Source of the DNA: Clostridiales bacterium
GTDB lineage: Bacteria; Bacillota; Clostridia; Christensenellales; Aristaeellaceae
Assembly (NCBI GenBank): GCA_012728815.1
Contig: JAAYEI010000037.1
Location: forward strand, 1 to 45,179
Direction: 5' to 3'
Length of the DNA stretch: 45,179 nucleotides
Within the stretch, counting starts at the first letter, position 1. Each line of letters starts with the position of its first letter. The notes under the pieces are model-generated. The model was given only the letters and a program-made list of their open reading frames with translations, searched no databases and was not told where the DNA came from. Below are positions 9,140 to 17,945 of this stretch, piece by piece. Made by a program: the position numbers and the translations under genes.

Positions 9140-10022
9140 CACTGCCCTCCTGTCCCGGGTTGCTGGCTGTTGCTAACGCGGCTTCTTCACCCTTCTGCCC
9201 GGCAGGAACTGCCGCCGCCTGGTCTGAAGGCGCAGGAGACACTTCCTCCTGTACAGGCTGCGGGGCGCTGTCCGCGCTGGACTCTTCTTCAGCTGCCGCG
9301 CTCTTTTCCTGCCGCCGCTGATAGGACCGGTAGGCCAGCGTGGCCAGCAGGGTGACTGCCATGGTGACCGCGAAGGTCAGGATGGCGTACTTGTATTCCT
9401 GCACGCCCAGCAGGTTGCCGCCCATGGTGGAGGTAATCACCGAGGGCACGCGCGCGATTGAGGTAAGCAGGATAAACTTGCCCATGTGGATGGGTACCAG
9501 GCCCGCCAGGTAGGTCAGGATGTCCTTGGGCGTGCCCGGGATGAGGAACAGCAGGAAAACCGTGGCGTCCCGCTTTTTGGAGTTATTGAAAAACTTGATG
9601 TTCTCCAGCTGTTCCCGACGCAAAAAGAGGGTGACAAACCGCACCCCGAACCGGCGCACCGCCAGGATGATCAGCACGCTGCCCAGCGCCGCGCCCAGCA
9701 GGCACAGCACCATGCCCAGCCAGCCGCCAAAGATGTAGCCGGCGATGATTTCAATGGGTTCCCCCGGAATAAAGGCGATGATAACCTGCAGTGCCATGAT
9801 GCCAATCATCAGCGGATACTTCCAGAAGCCCGTGCCCTGCATCCAGTCGCGGAAGCTGGCCTTGTCCCGGATGGCGGCGATGATGGGCTTGCCCAGCAAG
9901 ATGGTCAGCGCCACCAGCACCAGCACCACAATCACCACGCTGATGACGCCCACCAGCCGCTTTTTCCTCAGCAGCTGCGGGTCGTCCCAGGCCTGATCAA
10001 ACTTGCTCAAACGCTGTGTCAC
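9123..10022 (-). CDS. VTT-domain (TVP38/TMEM64-like) integral membrane protein
   Basis: This 299-residue membrane protein has a first hydrophobic segment at about residues 22-45 and a VTT/SNARE-associated core with the characteristic FIPGEPIEIIAGYIFGG re-entrant motif, followed by a glycine-rich helix and two further membrane segments. The C-terminal ~60 residues are a polar, Glu/Ala/Pro-rich tail. Relatives (DedA, YdjX-Z, TMEM41/64) include lipid scramblases and undecaprenyl-phosphate or phospholipid transporters; the exact substrate here is unknown. The start is GTG at 10022, preceded closely by AAAGG, and it overlaps the end of tlyA by 26 bases. Its place inside a DNA-replication/sigma-factor operon gives no clear functional hint. 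Confidence 0.85.
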   Translation of the reverse strand: MTQRLSKFDQAWDDPQLLRKKRLVGVISVVIVVLVLVALTILLGKPIIAAIRDKASFRDWMQGTGFWKYPLMIGIMALQVIIAFIPGEPIEIIAGYIFGGWLGMVLCLLGAALGSVLIILAVRRFGVRFVTLFLRREQLENIKFFNNSKKRDATVFLLFLIPGTPKDILTYLAGLVPIHMGKFILLTSIARVPSVITSTMGGNLLGVQEYKYAILTFAVTMAVTLLATLAYRSYQRRQEKSAAAEEESSADSAPQPVQEEVSPAPSDQAAAVPAGQKGEEAALATASNPGQEGSDVPPQ

Positions 10023-10833
10023 CTGCCTTTGTGTCTACATTGATGGCCAAAGCGCGCGCGACGCTCCGCCTGATGTCATCCTCCAGATCCACCTGCGCTT
10101 GGCCACCGCCAAATACCAGGTGGAAGAAAAACTCAAGCGTGCCGGCACTGCCCCGCACCGGGCTTTCACATACCTGAAGCACCCGCACGTCCTCCAGGCC
10201 GTTCAGCCAGGCGCTCAAGTCGCGCAGCAGCGGCGCGTAGGCCTGGTCCTGCAGCTGGCCGCTGCGCCGGGCCTGGCTGTCATCCACCTCAAACAGGGGT
10301 TTGACCAGCGCCACCAGCTGGCCTTGGTTGCCCAGAATGCCCTGGTAGATGGGCACCGCGTCACGCAGGGAAAGGTAGCTCAGGTCGCAGGTGGCAAAGA
10401 CAGGCGTTGGCTCAAGCGTCAGCAGCCTGGGGTCGGACAGGTTGGTGCGCTCCAGGTTGACCACCCGGCTGTCCTGGCGCAGCGTGCCGGTCAGCTGGCC
10501 AAAGCCCACGTCCACAGCATACACCAAACGGGCGCCATGCTGCAGTAAACAATCTGCAAAACCGCCGGTGGACGCGCCCGCGTCCAGGCACACCAGGCCT
10601 GACACATCCAGCCTGAACGCAGAAAGCGCCCCGGCCAGCTTCAGGCCGCCCTTTGAGGCATAGGGCAGCTGGTTCTTCAATCGCAGCTGGTCATCAGGGC
10701 GCAGGAACATGCCTGCGCGGGCAGGCTGGCCGTTCACCAGCACCCGGCCGGCCATCACCCAGGCTGCCGCCTGTTTGCTGTCCTCGCACAGCCCAGCGTC
10801 CACCAGTGCCTGGTTCAGTGGCCTGCGTTTCAT
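9997..10833 (-). CDS. tlyA: TlyA-family rRNA 2'-O-methyltransferase (S4 domain plus FtsJ-like fold)
   Basis: The 278 residues begin with an S4 RNA-binding domain (residues 1-60, with WVMAGRVLVNGQ). The junction YASKGGLKL follows, then an FtsJ/RrmJ-like SAM domain with VCLDAGASTGGF (SAM-binding motif I), VYAVDVGFGQL and ATCDLSYLSL. TlyA proteins methylate 16S and/or 23S rRNA riboses, which in mycobacteria determines capreomycin sensitivity; the old name haemolysin A is historical. The ATG at 10833 has only a weak ribosome binding site, 11 bases after the sigma gene stops, so translation may depend on the upstream gene. In Bacillus and Clostridia tlyA often sits near dxs and argR, not here. Confidence 0.9.
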   Translation of the reverse strand: MKRRPLNQALVDAGLCEDSKQAAAWVMAGRVLVNGQPARAGMFLRPDDQLRLKNQLPYASKGGLKLAGALSAFRLDVSGLVCLDAGASTGGFADCLLQHGARLVYAVDVGFGQLTGTLRQDSRVVNLERTNLSDPRLLTLEPTPVFATCDLSYLSLRDAVPIYQGILGNQGQLVALVKPLFEVDDSQARRSGQLQDQAYAPLLRDLSAWLNGLEDVRVLQVCESPVRGSAGTLEFFFHLVFGGGQAQVDLEDDIRRSVARALAINVDTKAGDTAFEQV

Positions 10834-10844
10834 TTCAAGCCAGG

Positions 10845-11576
10845 TCAGGTTGTCTGCATGACACCCTTGAGCAGGCGCAGCACGCGGCGCTCCATGCGGG
10901 AGACTTGCATCTGGGTGAGGTTCATCTTTTTGGCGCTGGCCTGCTGGGACAGCTGGTCCTGAAAGCGCAGGCGGATCAGGTTGCGTTCCTGGGCGGTCAG
11001 GGTCATGAGGGCCTTGCGCAGGTCCTCGCGCATCTCAAAGTCCTCAAAGCCTTTTTCAGAGATGCCCAGGTGGTCAAAGACCATCATGCCGTTTTCATCC
11101 TGGGCGTCCAGGGAGGACACCTGGGATTTCTCCTTGGAGGCGTGCACGGCGATCACCTGCTCCACCGTCCAGCCCAGGTGCTCGGCCAGCTCAGGGATGG
11201 TGGGTTCGCGGTGCAGGCGCTGGGTAATCTGCTCAACCACCCGGTCCATCTGCATGCCCTGCTCGCGCAGCCCGCGGGGCGTGCGCACCAGCTGGGCCCG
11301 GTCGCGGATGTAGTTGCGCACTGTGCCGGTGATGGTGGGGGTGACATAGGTCGTAAAGCGAAGGCCGCGGCTTGGGTCAAAGCCCTTGAGCGCGTTCACC
11401 AGGGCCATCGCGGCCACCTGGCGCAGGTCTTCCAGTTCTATCCCGCGCCCGGTAAAGCGCGCCGCTATGGCATTGCACAGGGGCAGGGCCACATCGACAG
11501 CATCGTCCAGGGCCTCCTTGGTCTGCTCCAGCGAGTAGCGCATCGCCGCGTTGTGGATATCGTCTGCGTTCATCAC
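10845..11576 (-). CDS. RNA polymerase sigma factor of the SigB/SigF/SigG type
   Basis: The 243-residue group 3 sigma factor shows region 2 (ELEDLRQVAAMALVNALKGF; RFTTYVTPTITGTVRNYIRD), region 3 (EPTIPELAEHLGW) and region 4 (LTAQERNLIRLRFQD followed by a helix-turn-helix and MQVSRMERRVLRLLK). FTTYVTPTITGTVR corresponds to the FSTYAVPTIxGEIR hallmark of the stress and forespore sigma factors. It would direct polymerase to a special regulon; sporulation is possible but not shown. It follows a degenerate anti-sigma-like gene by three bases, echoing rsbW-sigB and spoIIAB-sigF gene order. The start is GTG at 11576 (AGGAG eight bases upstream); ATG at 11573 is equally possible. Confidence 0.88.
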   Translation of the reverse strand: MMNADDIHNAAMRYSLEQTKEALDDAVDVALPLCNAIAARFTGRGIELEDLRQVAAMALVNALKGFDPSRGLRFTTYVTPTITGTVRNYIRDRAQLVRTPRGLREQGMQMDRVVEQITQRLHREPTIPELAEHLGWTVEQVIAVHASKEKSQVSSLDAQDENGMMVFDHLGISEKGFEDFEMREDLRKALMTLTAQERNLIRLRFQDQLSQQASAKKMNLTQMQVSRMERRVLRLLKGVMQTT

Positions 11577-11579
11577 TGC

Positions 11580-11957
11580 TTATGCTCCTGTTGGCAAGGA
11601 CATCCGCACGGTGTAAATGCCGCACTGGTCTCCTTCCAGCTTCACCTCGGTGACCAGTGTGCCGATGATCAGCTGGGCCACCTCCGGGTCCATCATGTCA
11701 CAGGCCTGGGCATCCGGCGCGCGCTGCGCTTCCAGGGTGATGAAAATCTGCCCTTCCTCCATCTTGCAGCTCAGGGTCACCTTTTCAACCAGCCTTTCCT
11801 GATGGGTGACCAGCTCAAAGGCTTCCTCCACCGCGCTGCGCAAATCATCAATCACATCCAGGGAAAGGTTGGCCATCACGCCCACCGCTCCCAGGGAAGT
11901 GCGCACCACCAGACCCCATTCAGGGCTGGCGGGAACCGTCAAAAACATTCTGTTCAT
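11580..11957 (-). CDS. Anti-sigma-factor-like protein (SpoIIAB/RsbW-type fold, ATP site degenerate)
   Basis: The 125 residues match the size and opening of RsbW/SpoIIAB GHKL-fold regulators: a beta hairpin, then the helix LSLDVIDDLRSAVEEAF. That helix aligns with the N-box of anti-sigma kinases; the catalytic-type Glu (E45) remains, but the Mg-binding Asn position is Leu49. No DxGxG (G1) or GxGL/T lid (G2) motif can be found. It therefore probably binds a partner without working as an ATP-dependent kinase. Its ATG overlaps the dnaE stop (ATGA, 11954-11957) and the sigma gene follows after three bases, so the likely partner is that sigma factor. The function is inferred from fold and position only. 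Confidence 0.65.
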   Translation of the reverse strand: MNRMFLTVPASPEWGLVVRTSLGAVGVMANLSLDVIDDLRSAVEEAFELVTHQERLVEKVTLSCKMEEGQIFITLEAQRAPDAQACDMMDPEVAQLIIGTLVTEVKLEGDQCGIYTVRMSLPTGA

Positions 11958-14900
11958 TCTGTCTTGTTCACCACCTTGATTTGTTCAATGTTCAGCACCG
12001 TCAGCAAGTCAGCGCGGGCGTCCAGCGCCTCCTTCACCCACCAGTCCCGGGGGGCCAGCAGGGTTTGGCGTTCCTGCTTGAAGTACAGGAAAATGGGGAT
12101 GTTCCCCGGTTGGCGCTTGAGCAGCGCTTCGCATTGGGGCATCTGCTCACGGGTTATCTGTAAGTATAGCTTGATTGGGGCGTTCTTGGCAAGCAAGGCC
12201 TCATCCTCCCGCGGGCCGGGGGTCATGGCGGGCTGCGGGGCAACCGCGGCTGGTGCCAGGGGCTCAATCCTGTCCACCACCAGGCTGGGCGGCCTGTCCT
12301 CGGTGATGGACAGCTTGCCGGTAAACAGCCAGGCGCTGTCCTCCTGCAGCCGGGTGGCCGCCTGCTCCCACACCCGGGGGAAGAACAGGCACTCCACCTG
12401 CCCGGTCAGGTCCTCCAGCGCCACAAAGGCCATCAGCCCGCCCCGGCGGGTGGCCTTCTGCTTGATGCCGGCCACCAAACCGCCCAGTCGCACCTGCCTG
12501 CCATCCTCACCGATGCCACGGTCCTCCCGCTCGGCCAGCTCCTCCAGCACCGCGGTGTTCCACTGCAGCTGGTCCAGCGCCTGCGCGTGGGCGTCCAGCG
12601 GGTGCCCGGTGATGTACACCCCTGTGACCTCCTTCTCCATCGCCAGCAGGGTGTTCTTCGGGTATTCGCCCACATCGGGGTAGGTGACAACCCCAACGTC
12701 CCGGATGTCTTCCCGCGCCACGTCAAACAGGGAGAGCTGGTTGCGGTTGTGCCCACGCCTTGCCTTGGCCTGCGCGTCCATCGCCTGCTCATATACCTGC
12801 ATGCATTGCATGCGGGTGCCGCCCAGGCCGTCAAAGGCGCCCGCCTTGATCAGCGCCTCCACCGCGCGCTTGTTGACAAAGCTGCCGTCCATGCGCCGGC
12901 AAAAATCGAAGATGTCCTGGTAGGGGCCCTGCTCGCGCTCCTGCACGATATGGCTGGCCGCTTTCTCGCCCAGGCTCTTAATGGCGTTGAGCCCAAACCG
13001 GATTCCGGGCTGGCCCTGCTGGCTGTCCACCGTGAACTTGACATGGGAATGGTTGATCAGCGGGGGCAACACCGGAATGTGCTTGCGGCGGCAAAACTGT
13101 ACATAGGCGGCCACCTTGGATGCCGAACCCAGGTAGGAGTTGATCAGCGCCGCCATGAACTGGGCGGGGTAATGGCACTTGAGCCAGGCAGTCTTGACGC
13201 TCAGCAGCGCGTAGGGCGCGGCGTGGGATTTGTTGAAGGCATAGCTGGCAAAGGCGGTCATTTCCTCATAGATGCCCTGGGCGATGTGTTCGGGAATGCC
13301 CCGGCCCACACAGCCGGGCACACCCTTGGCCACGTCCCCGTGGATGAAGGCCTGGCGTTCGCGTTCCATGACGCTTTTCTGCTTCTTGCTCATCGCGCGG
13401 CGGATTTCATCGCTGCGCCCGTAGCTGAAGCCGGCCAGGTCGCGCACAATCTGCATCACCTGCTCCTGGTACACCATGCACCCGTAGGTGACCCCCAGGA
13501 TGGGCTCCAGCTCCGGCGTGGCGTAGCGGATGCTGTCGGGCTGGTTCTTGCCCTTGATGAAGCGGGGGATGGAAGCCATGGGTCCGGGCCGGTACAGGGA
13601 GATGGCGGCGATGATGTCCTCAAAGCGCTCCGGCTGCATGTCCGCGATGAAGCTGCGCATGCCCGCGCCCTCCAGCTGGAACACGCCGTCCGTGTCCCCC
13701 TGGGACAGCATGCGGTAGACGGCAGGGTCATCAATGGGGATGCGGTCCTCCCGCATGATCACGCCATCCTGGGCCATCAGCGCCAGGGCGTCGCGGATTA
13801 CGGTCAGCGTGCGCAGGCCCAGGAAATCGGTCTTGAGCAGGCCCAGCTCCGCGATGTTGCCCATGGCGTACTGGGTGGTGATGACCTGGTCGTTGGTTTG
13901 CAGGGGCACATAGTCTGTCAGCGGGTTCTGGGTAATCAGCACGCCCGCGGCGTGGGTGGCCGCGTGCCGGGGCATGCCCTCCAGCAGCTGCGCCGTGTCC
14001 AGCAGCTTTTTCACGCGGGTGTTTTCCAGCGCCAGCTGCGCCAGCTGCGGGTTTTGCAGCAGCGCCTTCTCCAGCGTCATGTTCAGCTCCATGGGCACCA
14101 GCTTGGCCACCTGGTCAACCTCCTGGTAGCTGTACCCCAGCACGCGCCCCACATCCCGGATGACGCCGCGGGCTGCCATGGTGCCAAAGGTGATGATCTG
14201 CGCTACGTGGTCGTGCCCGTATTTGTCCGCCACATAGTCGATGACCTCCTGGCGGCGCTCATAGCACAGGTCGATGTCCAGGTCAGGCAGGGAGACCCGC
14301 TCCGGGTTCAGAAAGCGCTCAAACAGCAGGCTGTACTTGAGCGGGTCCAGCTGGGTGATGTTCAGGCAGTAGGCCACGATGGAGCCCGCGCCGCTGCCGC
14401 GCCCCGGCCCCACCATGATGTCCTGCTCCCGTGCGTAGCGGATGAAATCCCACACGATGAGGAAATAATCCACAAAGCCCATGCTGTTGATGACATCCAG
14501 CTCATAGTGCAGCCGCTCCAGCGCGGCCTGGGGCTGGTCCGGGTAGCGCGCATGCAGGCCCTGCAGGCACAGGCGCTTCAGCAGGTCGCTGTGGTCCTCC
14601 CCGGTGTCCTCATTGGGGATGTAGTGGGGCAGGTGGTGGGAGGAAAAATCAAAGGCCACCCGGCAGCGCATGGCAATCTCGTGGCTGCGGTCGATGGCCT
14701 CACCCAGGTGGGGGAAGAGGGCGCGCATCTGCGCCTCGCTCTTCACGTACAGTTCCTCAGTCTCCATGCGCAGGCGCTGGCTGTCCTCCAGCGTCTTGCC
14801 TGTCTGGATGGCCATGAGCACTTCCTGGGCAGGGGCGTCTTCCTTGCGCAGGTAGTGGCAGTCGTTGGTCACCACCAGGGGGATGCCTGTGTCCCCGGAC

Positions 14901-15469
14901 AGTTTGACCAGCTGGGGCAGCACCAGCTTCTCCTCGTGGATGTGGTGGTCCATCAGCTCAATGAAATAGTTGCCGGCGCCCATGATGCGCTGCATGTTCA
15001 GCGCGTGCGCCCTGGCATCCTCGTAGCGGCCCTCCAGCAGCAGCCTGGGCAGCTCGCCGGACAGGCAGGCGGAGGTGGCGATCAGGCCTTCCGCGTGCTG
15101 TTCCAGCAGCTCCAGGTCAATGCGCGGGCGGTAGTAAAAGCCCTCGGTAAAGCCCGCGCTGCTCAGCTTCATCAGGTTGCGGTAGCCGGTCATGTTCTCA
15201 CACAGCAGCACCAGGTGGCTGTTCTCGCGGTTGACGCCGCTTTTCTCATGCCGGTTGGGGGCCACATACACCTCGCAGCCAATGACCGGGTGGATGCCCT
15301 GGGCGACACATTCCTTGTAGAAATCCACCGCGCCGTACAGCGCCCCGTGGTCGGTCACCGCCACGGAATCCATGCCCAGCGCCTTGACATGCGCCACCAG
15401 CGGCTTGATGCGGCAGGCGCCGTCCAGCAGGCTGTATTCCGTATGCAGGTGCAGGTGCGTAAAGGCCAT
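11954..15469 (-). CDS. dnaE: DNA polymerase III alpha subunit, DnaE type
   Basis: The 1171-residue protein starts with the PHP domain (HLHLHTEYSLLDGACRI). The polymerase palm carries GRGSGAGS and the catalytic aspartates of PDLDIDLCYER (near residues 395-400). Further on are the SYAFNKSHAAPYA segment, a helix-hairpin-helix region (VEALIKAGAFDGLGG) and an OB fold (RLGGLVAGIKQKATRRGG). The product replicates chromosomal DNA; in low-GC Firmicutes a separate PolC is usually also present. The ATG at 15469 is chosen because AAGGAGG lies seven bases upstream; upstream in-frame codons add only unrelated residues. It heads an apparent seven-gene operon and has its own consensus promoter. Confidence 0.96.
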   Translation of the reverse strand: MAFTHLHLHTEYSLLDGACRIKPLVAHVKALGMDSVAVTDHGALYGAVDFYKECVAQGIHPVIGCEVYVAPNRHEKSGVNRENSHLVLLCENMTGYRNLMKLSSAGFTEGFYYRPRIDLELLEQHAEGLIATSACLSGELPRLLLEGRYEDARAHALNMQRIMGAGNYFIELMDHHIHEEKLVLPQLVKLSGDTGIPLVVTNDCHYLRKEDAPAQEVLMAIQTGKTLEDSQRLRMETEELYVKSEAQMRALFPHLGEAIDRSHEIAMRCRVAFDFSSHHLPHYIPNEDTGEDHSDLLKRLCLQGLHARYPDQPQAALERLHYELDVINSMGFVDYFLIVWDFIRYAREQDIMVGPGRGSGAGSIVAYCLNITQLDPLKYSLLFERFLNPERVSLPDLDIDLCYERRQEVIDYVADKYGHDHVAQIITFGTMAARGVIRDVGRVLGYSYQEVDQVAKLVPMELNMTLEKALLQNPQLAQLALENTRVKKLLDTAQLLEGMPRHAATHAAGVLITQNPLTDYVPLQTNDQVITTQYAMGNIAELGLLKTDFLGLRTLTVIRDALALMAQDGVIMREDRIPIDDPAVYRMLSQGDTDGVFQLEGAGMRSFIADMQPERFEDIIAAISLYRPGPMASIPRFIKGKNQPDSIRYATPELEPILGVTYGCMVYQEQVMQIVRDLAGFSYGRSDEIRRAMSKKQKSVMERERQAFIHGDVAKGVPGCVGRGIPEHIAQGIYEEMTAFASYAFNKSHAAPYALLSVKTAWLKCHYPAQFMAALINSYLGSASKVAAYVQFCRRKHIPVLPPLINHSHVKFTVDSQQGQPGIRFGLNAIKSLGEKAASHIVQEREQGPYQDIFDFCRRMDGSFVNKRAVEALIKAGAFDGLGGTRMQCMQVYEQAMDAQAKARRGHNRNQLSLFDVAREDIRDVGVVTYPDVGEYPKNTLLAMEKEVTGVYITGHPLDAHAQALDQLQWNTAVLEELAEREDRGIGEDGRQVRLGGLVAGIKQKATRRGGLMAFVALEDLTGQVECLFFPRVWEQAATRLQEDSAWLFTGKLSITEDRPPSLVVDRIEPLAPAAVAPQPAMTPGPREDEALLAKNAPIKLYLQITREQMPQCEALLKRQPGNIPIFLYFKQERQTLLAPRDWWVKEALDARADLLTVLNIEQIKVVNKTE

Positions 15470-15490
15470 GTTTGCCCTCCTTATACCCGC

Positions 15491-15519
15491 ATTATAGCCC
15501 AAGGGACCAACGCTTTCAA
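15491..15519 (-). promoter_or_regulatory. Promoter of the dnaE operon (TTGAAA-17-TATAAT)
   Basis: On the minus strand the -35 TTGAAA (15514-15519) and the -10 TATAAT (15491-15496) are 17 bases apart. Transcription would start near 15484, giving a leader of about 15 bases that contains AAGGAGG. The two -35 boxes of dnaE and mnmE lie back to back. Confidence 0.85.
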
Positions 15520-15526
15520 CGAAGGC

Positions 15527-15555
15527 TTGCGGGCCTTGGCGCGCCTGACTATACT
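15527..15555 (+). promoter_or_regulatory. Promoter of mnmE (TTGCGG-17-TATACT)
   Basis: The -35 TTGCGG (15527-15532) and the -10 TATACT (15550-15555) are 17 bases apart. Only six bases separate the -10 from the ATG at 15562, so the expected transcription start coincides with the start codon. Confidence 0.75.
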
Positions 15556-15561
15556 GGCAGC

Positions 15562-16935
15562 ATGAGCCACAACCTTGAGCACACCACCATCGCCGCCCTG
15601 GCCACGCCGCCCGGCACAGGGGGGCTGGCTGTCATCCGCGTCTCCGGCCCGCGCGCGGAGGAGCTGCTGCGCACCCTGTTTGTGCCTGCCGGGCAGAAGA
15701 AGGAGATGCGGGAGCGCCGGTTCACATATGGCCACCTGGTGCATCAGGGCCAGACGCTGGATGAATGCATGGCGGTGCTGATGAAGGCGCCGCGCAGCTA
15801 CACGCGCGAGGACGTGGCGGAGCTGCAGGTGCATGGGGGAGAGCAGGTGGCCCATCAGGTGCTTGCCGCCCTGTATGCCCTGGGGGCCGCCCCGGCCGCG
15901 CCCGGGGAGTTCACCCGCCGCGCCTTTGAAAACGGTCGTCTGGATTTAAGCCAGGCGGAGGCGGTGATGCAGCTGGTGTCCGCCAGTGGCGCGCAGGCAG
16001 CGCGGGCGGCCCTGCGCCAGCTGCAGGGGGGCACGCTGCGCTTTGTGCAGGATGCCCAGACCGAGCTGATTGGCCTGATGGCCGGCGTGACCGCGGCGAT
16101 TGACTATCCGGAGGAGATTGACCAGCAGGAGGCGGTGGGACAGCTGGCCCCGGCGCTGCTTGCCCTGTCAGAGCGCCTGCGCGCGGCCTGTGACCTGCGC
16201 GGCGCGCGCATCCTGCAGGAAGGCCTGCAGGTGGCCTTGTGCGGCAAGCCCAACGCGGGCAAGTCCTCCCTGCTCAATGCCCTGCTGCTGGAGAACCGGG
16301 CCATCGTGACCGACATCCCCGGCACCACCAGGGACACGGTGGAGGGCAGCATCGACCTGGACGGCATCCGCGTGCGCCTGCGTGATACCGCCGGCATCCG
16401 TGAGAGCCAGGACAGCGTGGAGCGCCTGGGCGTCCAGCGGGCGCTGGACGCCATCAACAGCGCGGACCTGCGCCTGATGGTGCTGGACATGGAGCAGGGC
16501 CCGGAGGCGGAAGACGAGGCCATCCTGCGGCTGATCGCAGGCCGGGACAACCTCTACCTGCTCAACAAGTCCGACCTGGCCCCGCACGCCGCCTATCCGG
16601 CCTGGCTGAAGGAACACGAAGACATTCCGGAAAACCAGCTGCTCACCGTGTCCGCCCGCAGCGGGGAGGGGCTGGATGAGCTGCGCCGCCGCCTGCGCGC
16701 GGCGGCTGGCCAGCCGGGGCTTAATTCGCTCACCCTGGAGCGGCACATGCGCCTGGCCGATCAGGCAGCCCAGGCGCTGGCGCGTGCCGCGCAGGCGATG
16801 GAGGATGATTTGCCCCTGGACCTGTGCGCGGTGGACATGAACGAGGCCTTGGCGCTGCTGGGGCAGGTCACGGGCGACAACTACAGCGAAGCGCTGCTGG
16901 ACGAGGTCTTCTCCAGGTTCTGCGTCGGAAAATAA
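15562..16935 (+). CDS. mnmE: tRNA modification GTPase MnmE (TrmE)
   Basis: The 457-residue protein has an N-terminal tetrahydrofolate-binding domain (TIAALATPPGTGGLAVIRVS), a helical domain and an inserted G domain with GKPNAGKSS (228-236), DIPGTTRD, DTAGIRES and NKSD. It ends in the invariant C-terminal CVGK (C454). With MnmG it installs the carboxymethylaminomethyl group on wobble uridine 34 of certain tRNAs. The ATG at 15562 is fixed by homology; there is no ribosome binding site and the promoter's -10 ends six bases upstream, so the mRNA looks leaderless. mnmG and jag, the common neighbours, are not next to it; an aldo/keto reductase gene follows after 14 bases. Confidence 0.95.
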   Translation: MSHNLEHTTIAALATPPGTGGLAVIRVSGPRAEELLRTLFVPAGQKKEMRERRFTYGHLVHQGQTLDECMAVLMKAPRSYTREDVAELQVHGGEQVAHQVLAALYALGAAPAAPGEFTRRAFENGRLDLSQAEAVMQLVSASGAQAARAALRQLQGGTLRFVQDAQTELIGLMAGVTAAIDYPEEIDQQEAVGQLAPALLALSERLRAACDLRGARILQEGLQVALCGKPNAGKSSLLNALLLENRAIVTDIPGTTRDTVEGSIDLDGIRVRLRDTAGIRESQDSVERLGVQRALDAINSADLRLMVLDMEQGPEAEDEAILRLIAGRDNLYLLNKSDLAPHAAYPAWLKEHEDIPENQLLTVSARSGEGLDELRRRLRAAAGQPGLNSLTLERHMRLADQAAQALARAAQAMEDDLPLDLCAVDMNEALALLGQVTGDNYSEALLDEVFSRFCVGK

Positions 16936-16949
16936 GAGGAGGAAGCGAG

Positions 16950-17933
16950 ATGGAATATACCAAGTTGGGGCGCAGCGGCCTGGAGGTTTCCCGCCTGTGC
17001 CTGGGCTGCATGAGCTTTGGCGAGCGGGGCCGCTGGATTCATGACTGGGTGCTTCCGGAAGCGGCGTCCCGTGCCCTGATCAGGCAGGCGCTGGACCTGG
17101 GCATCAACTTCTTTGATACCGCCGATGTCTACTCCCAGGGCACCAGCGAGCAGTTTCTGGGCCGGGCGCTGCGGGATTTTGCCAACCGCAGCGAGGTGGT
17201 CATCGCCACCAAGGTCTTCTTCCCCATGGGGGAGGGCAGGAACCGTTCCGGCCTGTCCCGAAAGCACATTCTGTCCGCCATCGACGGCAGCCTGCAGCGC
17301 CTGGGCACCGATTATGTGGACCTGTATATCATCCACCGCTTTGACCACCACACCCCGGTGGAGGAGACCATGGAGGCCCTGAGCGACGTCGTGAAGATGG
17401 GCAAGGCACGTTACCTGGGCGCCTCAGCCATGTACGCCTGGCAGTTCCAGAAGATGCGCAACGCTGCCAGCCGCCACGGCTTGCATAATTTTATCTCCAT
17501 GCAGAACCACTGGAACCTGCTCTACCGCGAGGATGAGCGCGAGATGGTGCCCTACTGCCAGGACGCGGGCGTGGCGCTCACCCCCTACAGCCCGCTGGCC
17601 TCCGGCCGCCTCTCCCGCAGGCAGGAGGACGCGCCCACCGTGCGCCTGAAGACGGACAGCACCGCCAAATCCAAGTATGATGCGACGGCGCAAATGGACA
17701 GCCTCATCGTGCGGCGCGTGGAGGAGCTGTCGGAAAAAAGAGGGATGTCCATGTCGCAGGTGGCCCTGGCCTGGCTGCTGCACCAACAGATGCTGGCTGC
17801 CCCGGTCATCGGCGCTACCAAGGCCCATCACCTGGCGGACGCGGCCCGCGCGGTGGATATGAAGCTGAGCCCCGGGGAACTGGCCTGGCTGGCGGAGCCC
17901 TACCAGCCCCACCCGGTGGTCGGCGCGCTGTAA
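16950..17933 (+). CDS. Aldo/keto reductase
   Basis: The 327-residue TIM-barrel oxidoreductase begins MEYTKLGRSGLEVSRLCLG, typical of the AKR family close to YajO/YghZ and Kv-beta-like proteins. The catalytic tetrad is visible: Asp and Tyr in FDTADVYSQG, Lys in IATKVFF and His in YIIHRFD. The C-terminal segment APVIGATKAHHL would bind NADPH. It reduces aldehydes or ketones in the cytosol; the physiological substrate is unknown. AGAGGAGG precedes the ATG at 16950. It lies 14 bases after mnmE and is probably cotranscribed with it, a pairing with no evident functional logic. It converges with gap, separated by a hairpin. Confidence 0.9.
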   Translation: MEYTKLGRSGLEVSRLCLGCMSFGERGRWIHDWVLPEAASRALIRQALDLGINFFDTADVYSQGTSEQFLGRALRDFANRSEVVIATKVFFPMGEGRNRSGLSRKHILSAIDGSLQRLGTDYVDLYIIHRFDHHTPVEETMEALSDVVKMGKARYLGASAMYAWQFQKMRNAASRHGLHNFISMQNHWNLLYREDEREMVPYCQDAGVALTPYSPLASGRLSRRQEDAPTVRLKTDSTAKSKYDATAQMDSLIVRRVEELSEKRGMSMSQVALAWLLHQQMLAAPVIGATKAHHLADAARAVDMKLSPGELAWLAEPYQPHPVVGAL

Positions 17934-17945
17934 AGAACCGACATA

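Noticed and set aside
12587-15565. A very long open frame on the plus strand opposite dnaE.
   Set aside because: It mirrors dnaE codons, is rich in His/Leu/Val/Gln without domains, and lacks a start site; the same holds for long antisense frames opposite relA, sigma/tlyA and the decarboxylase.
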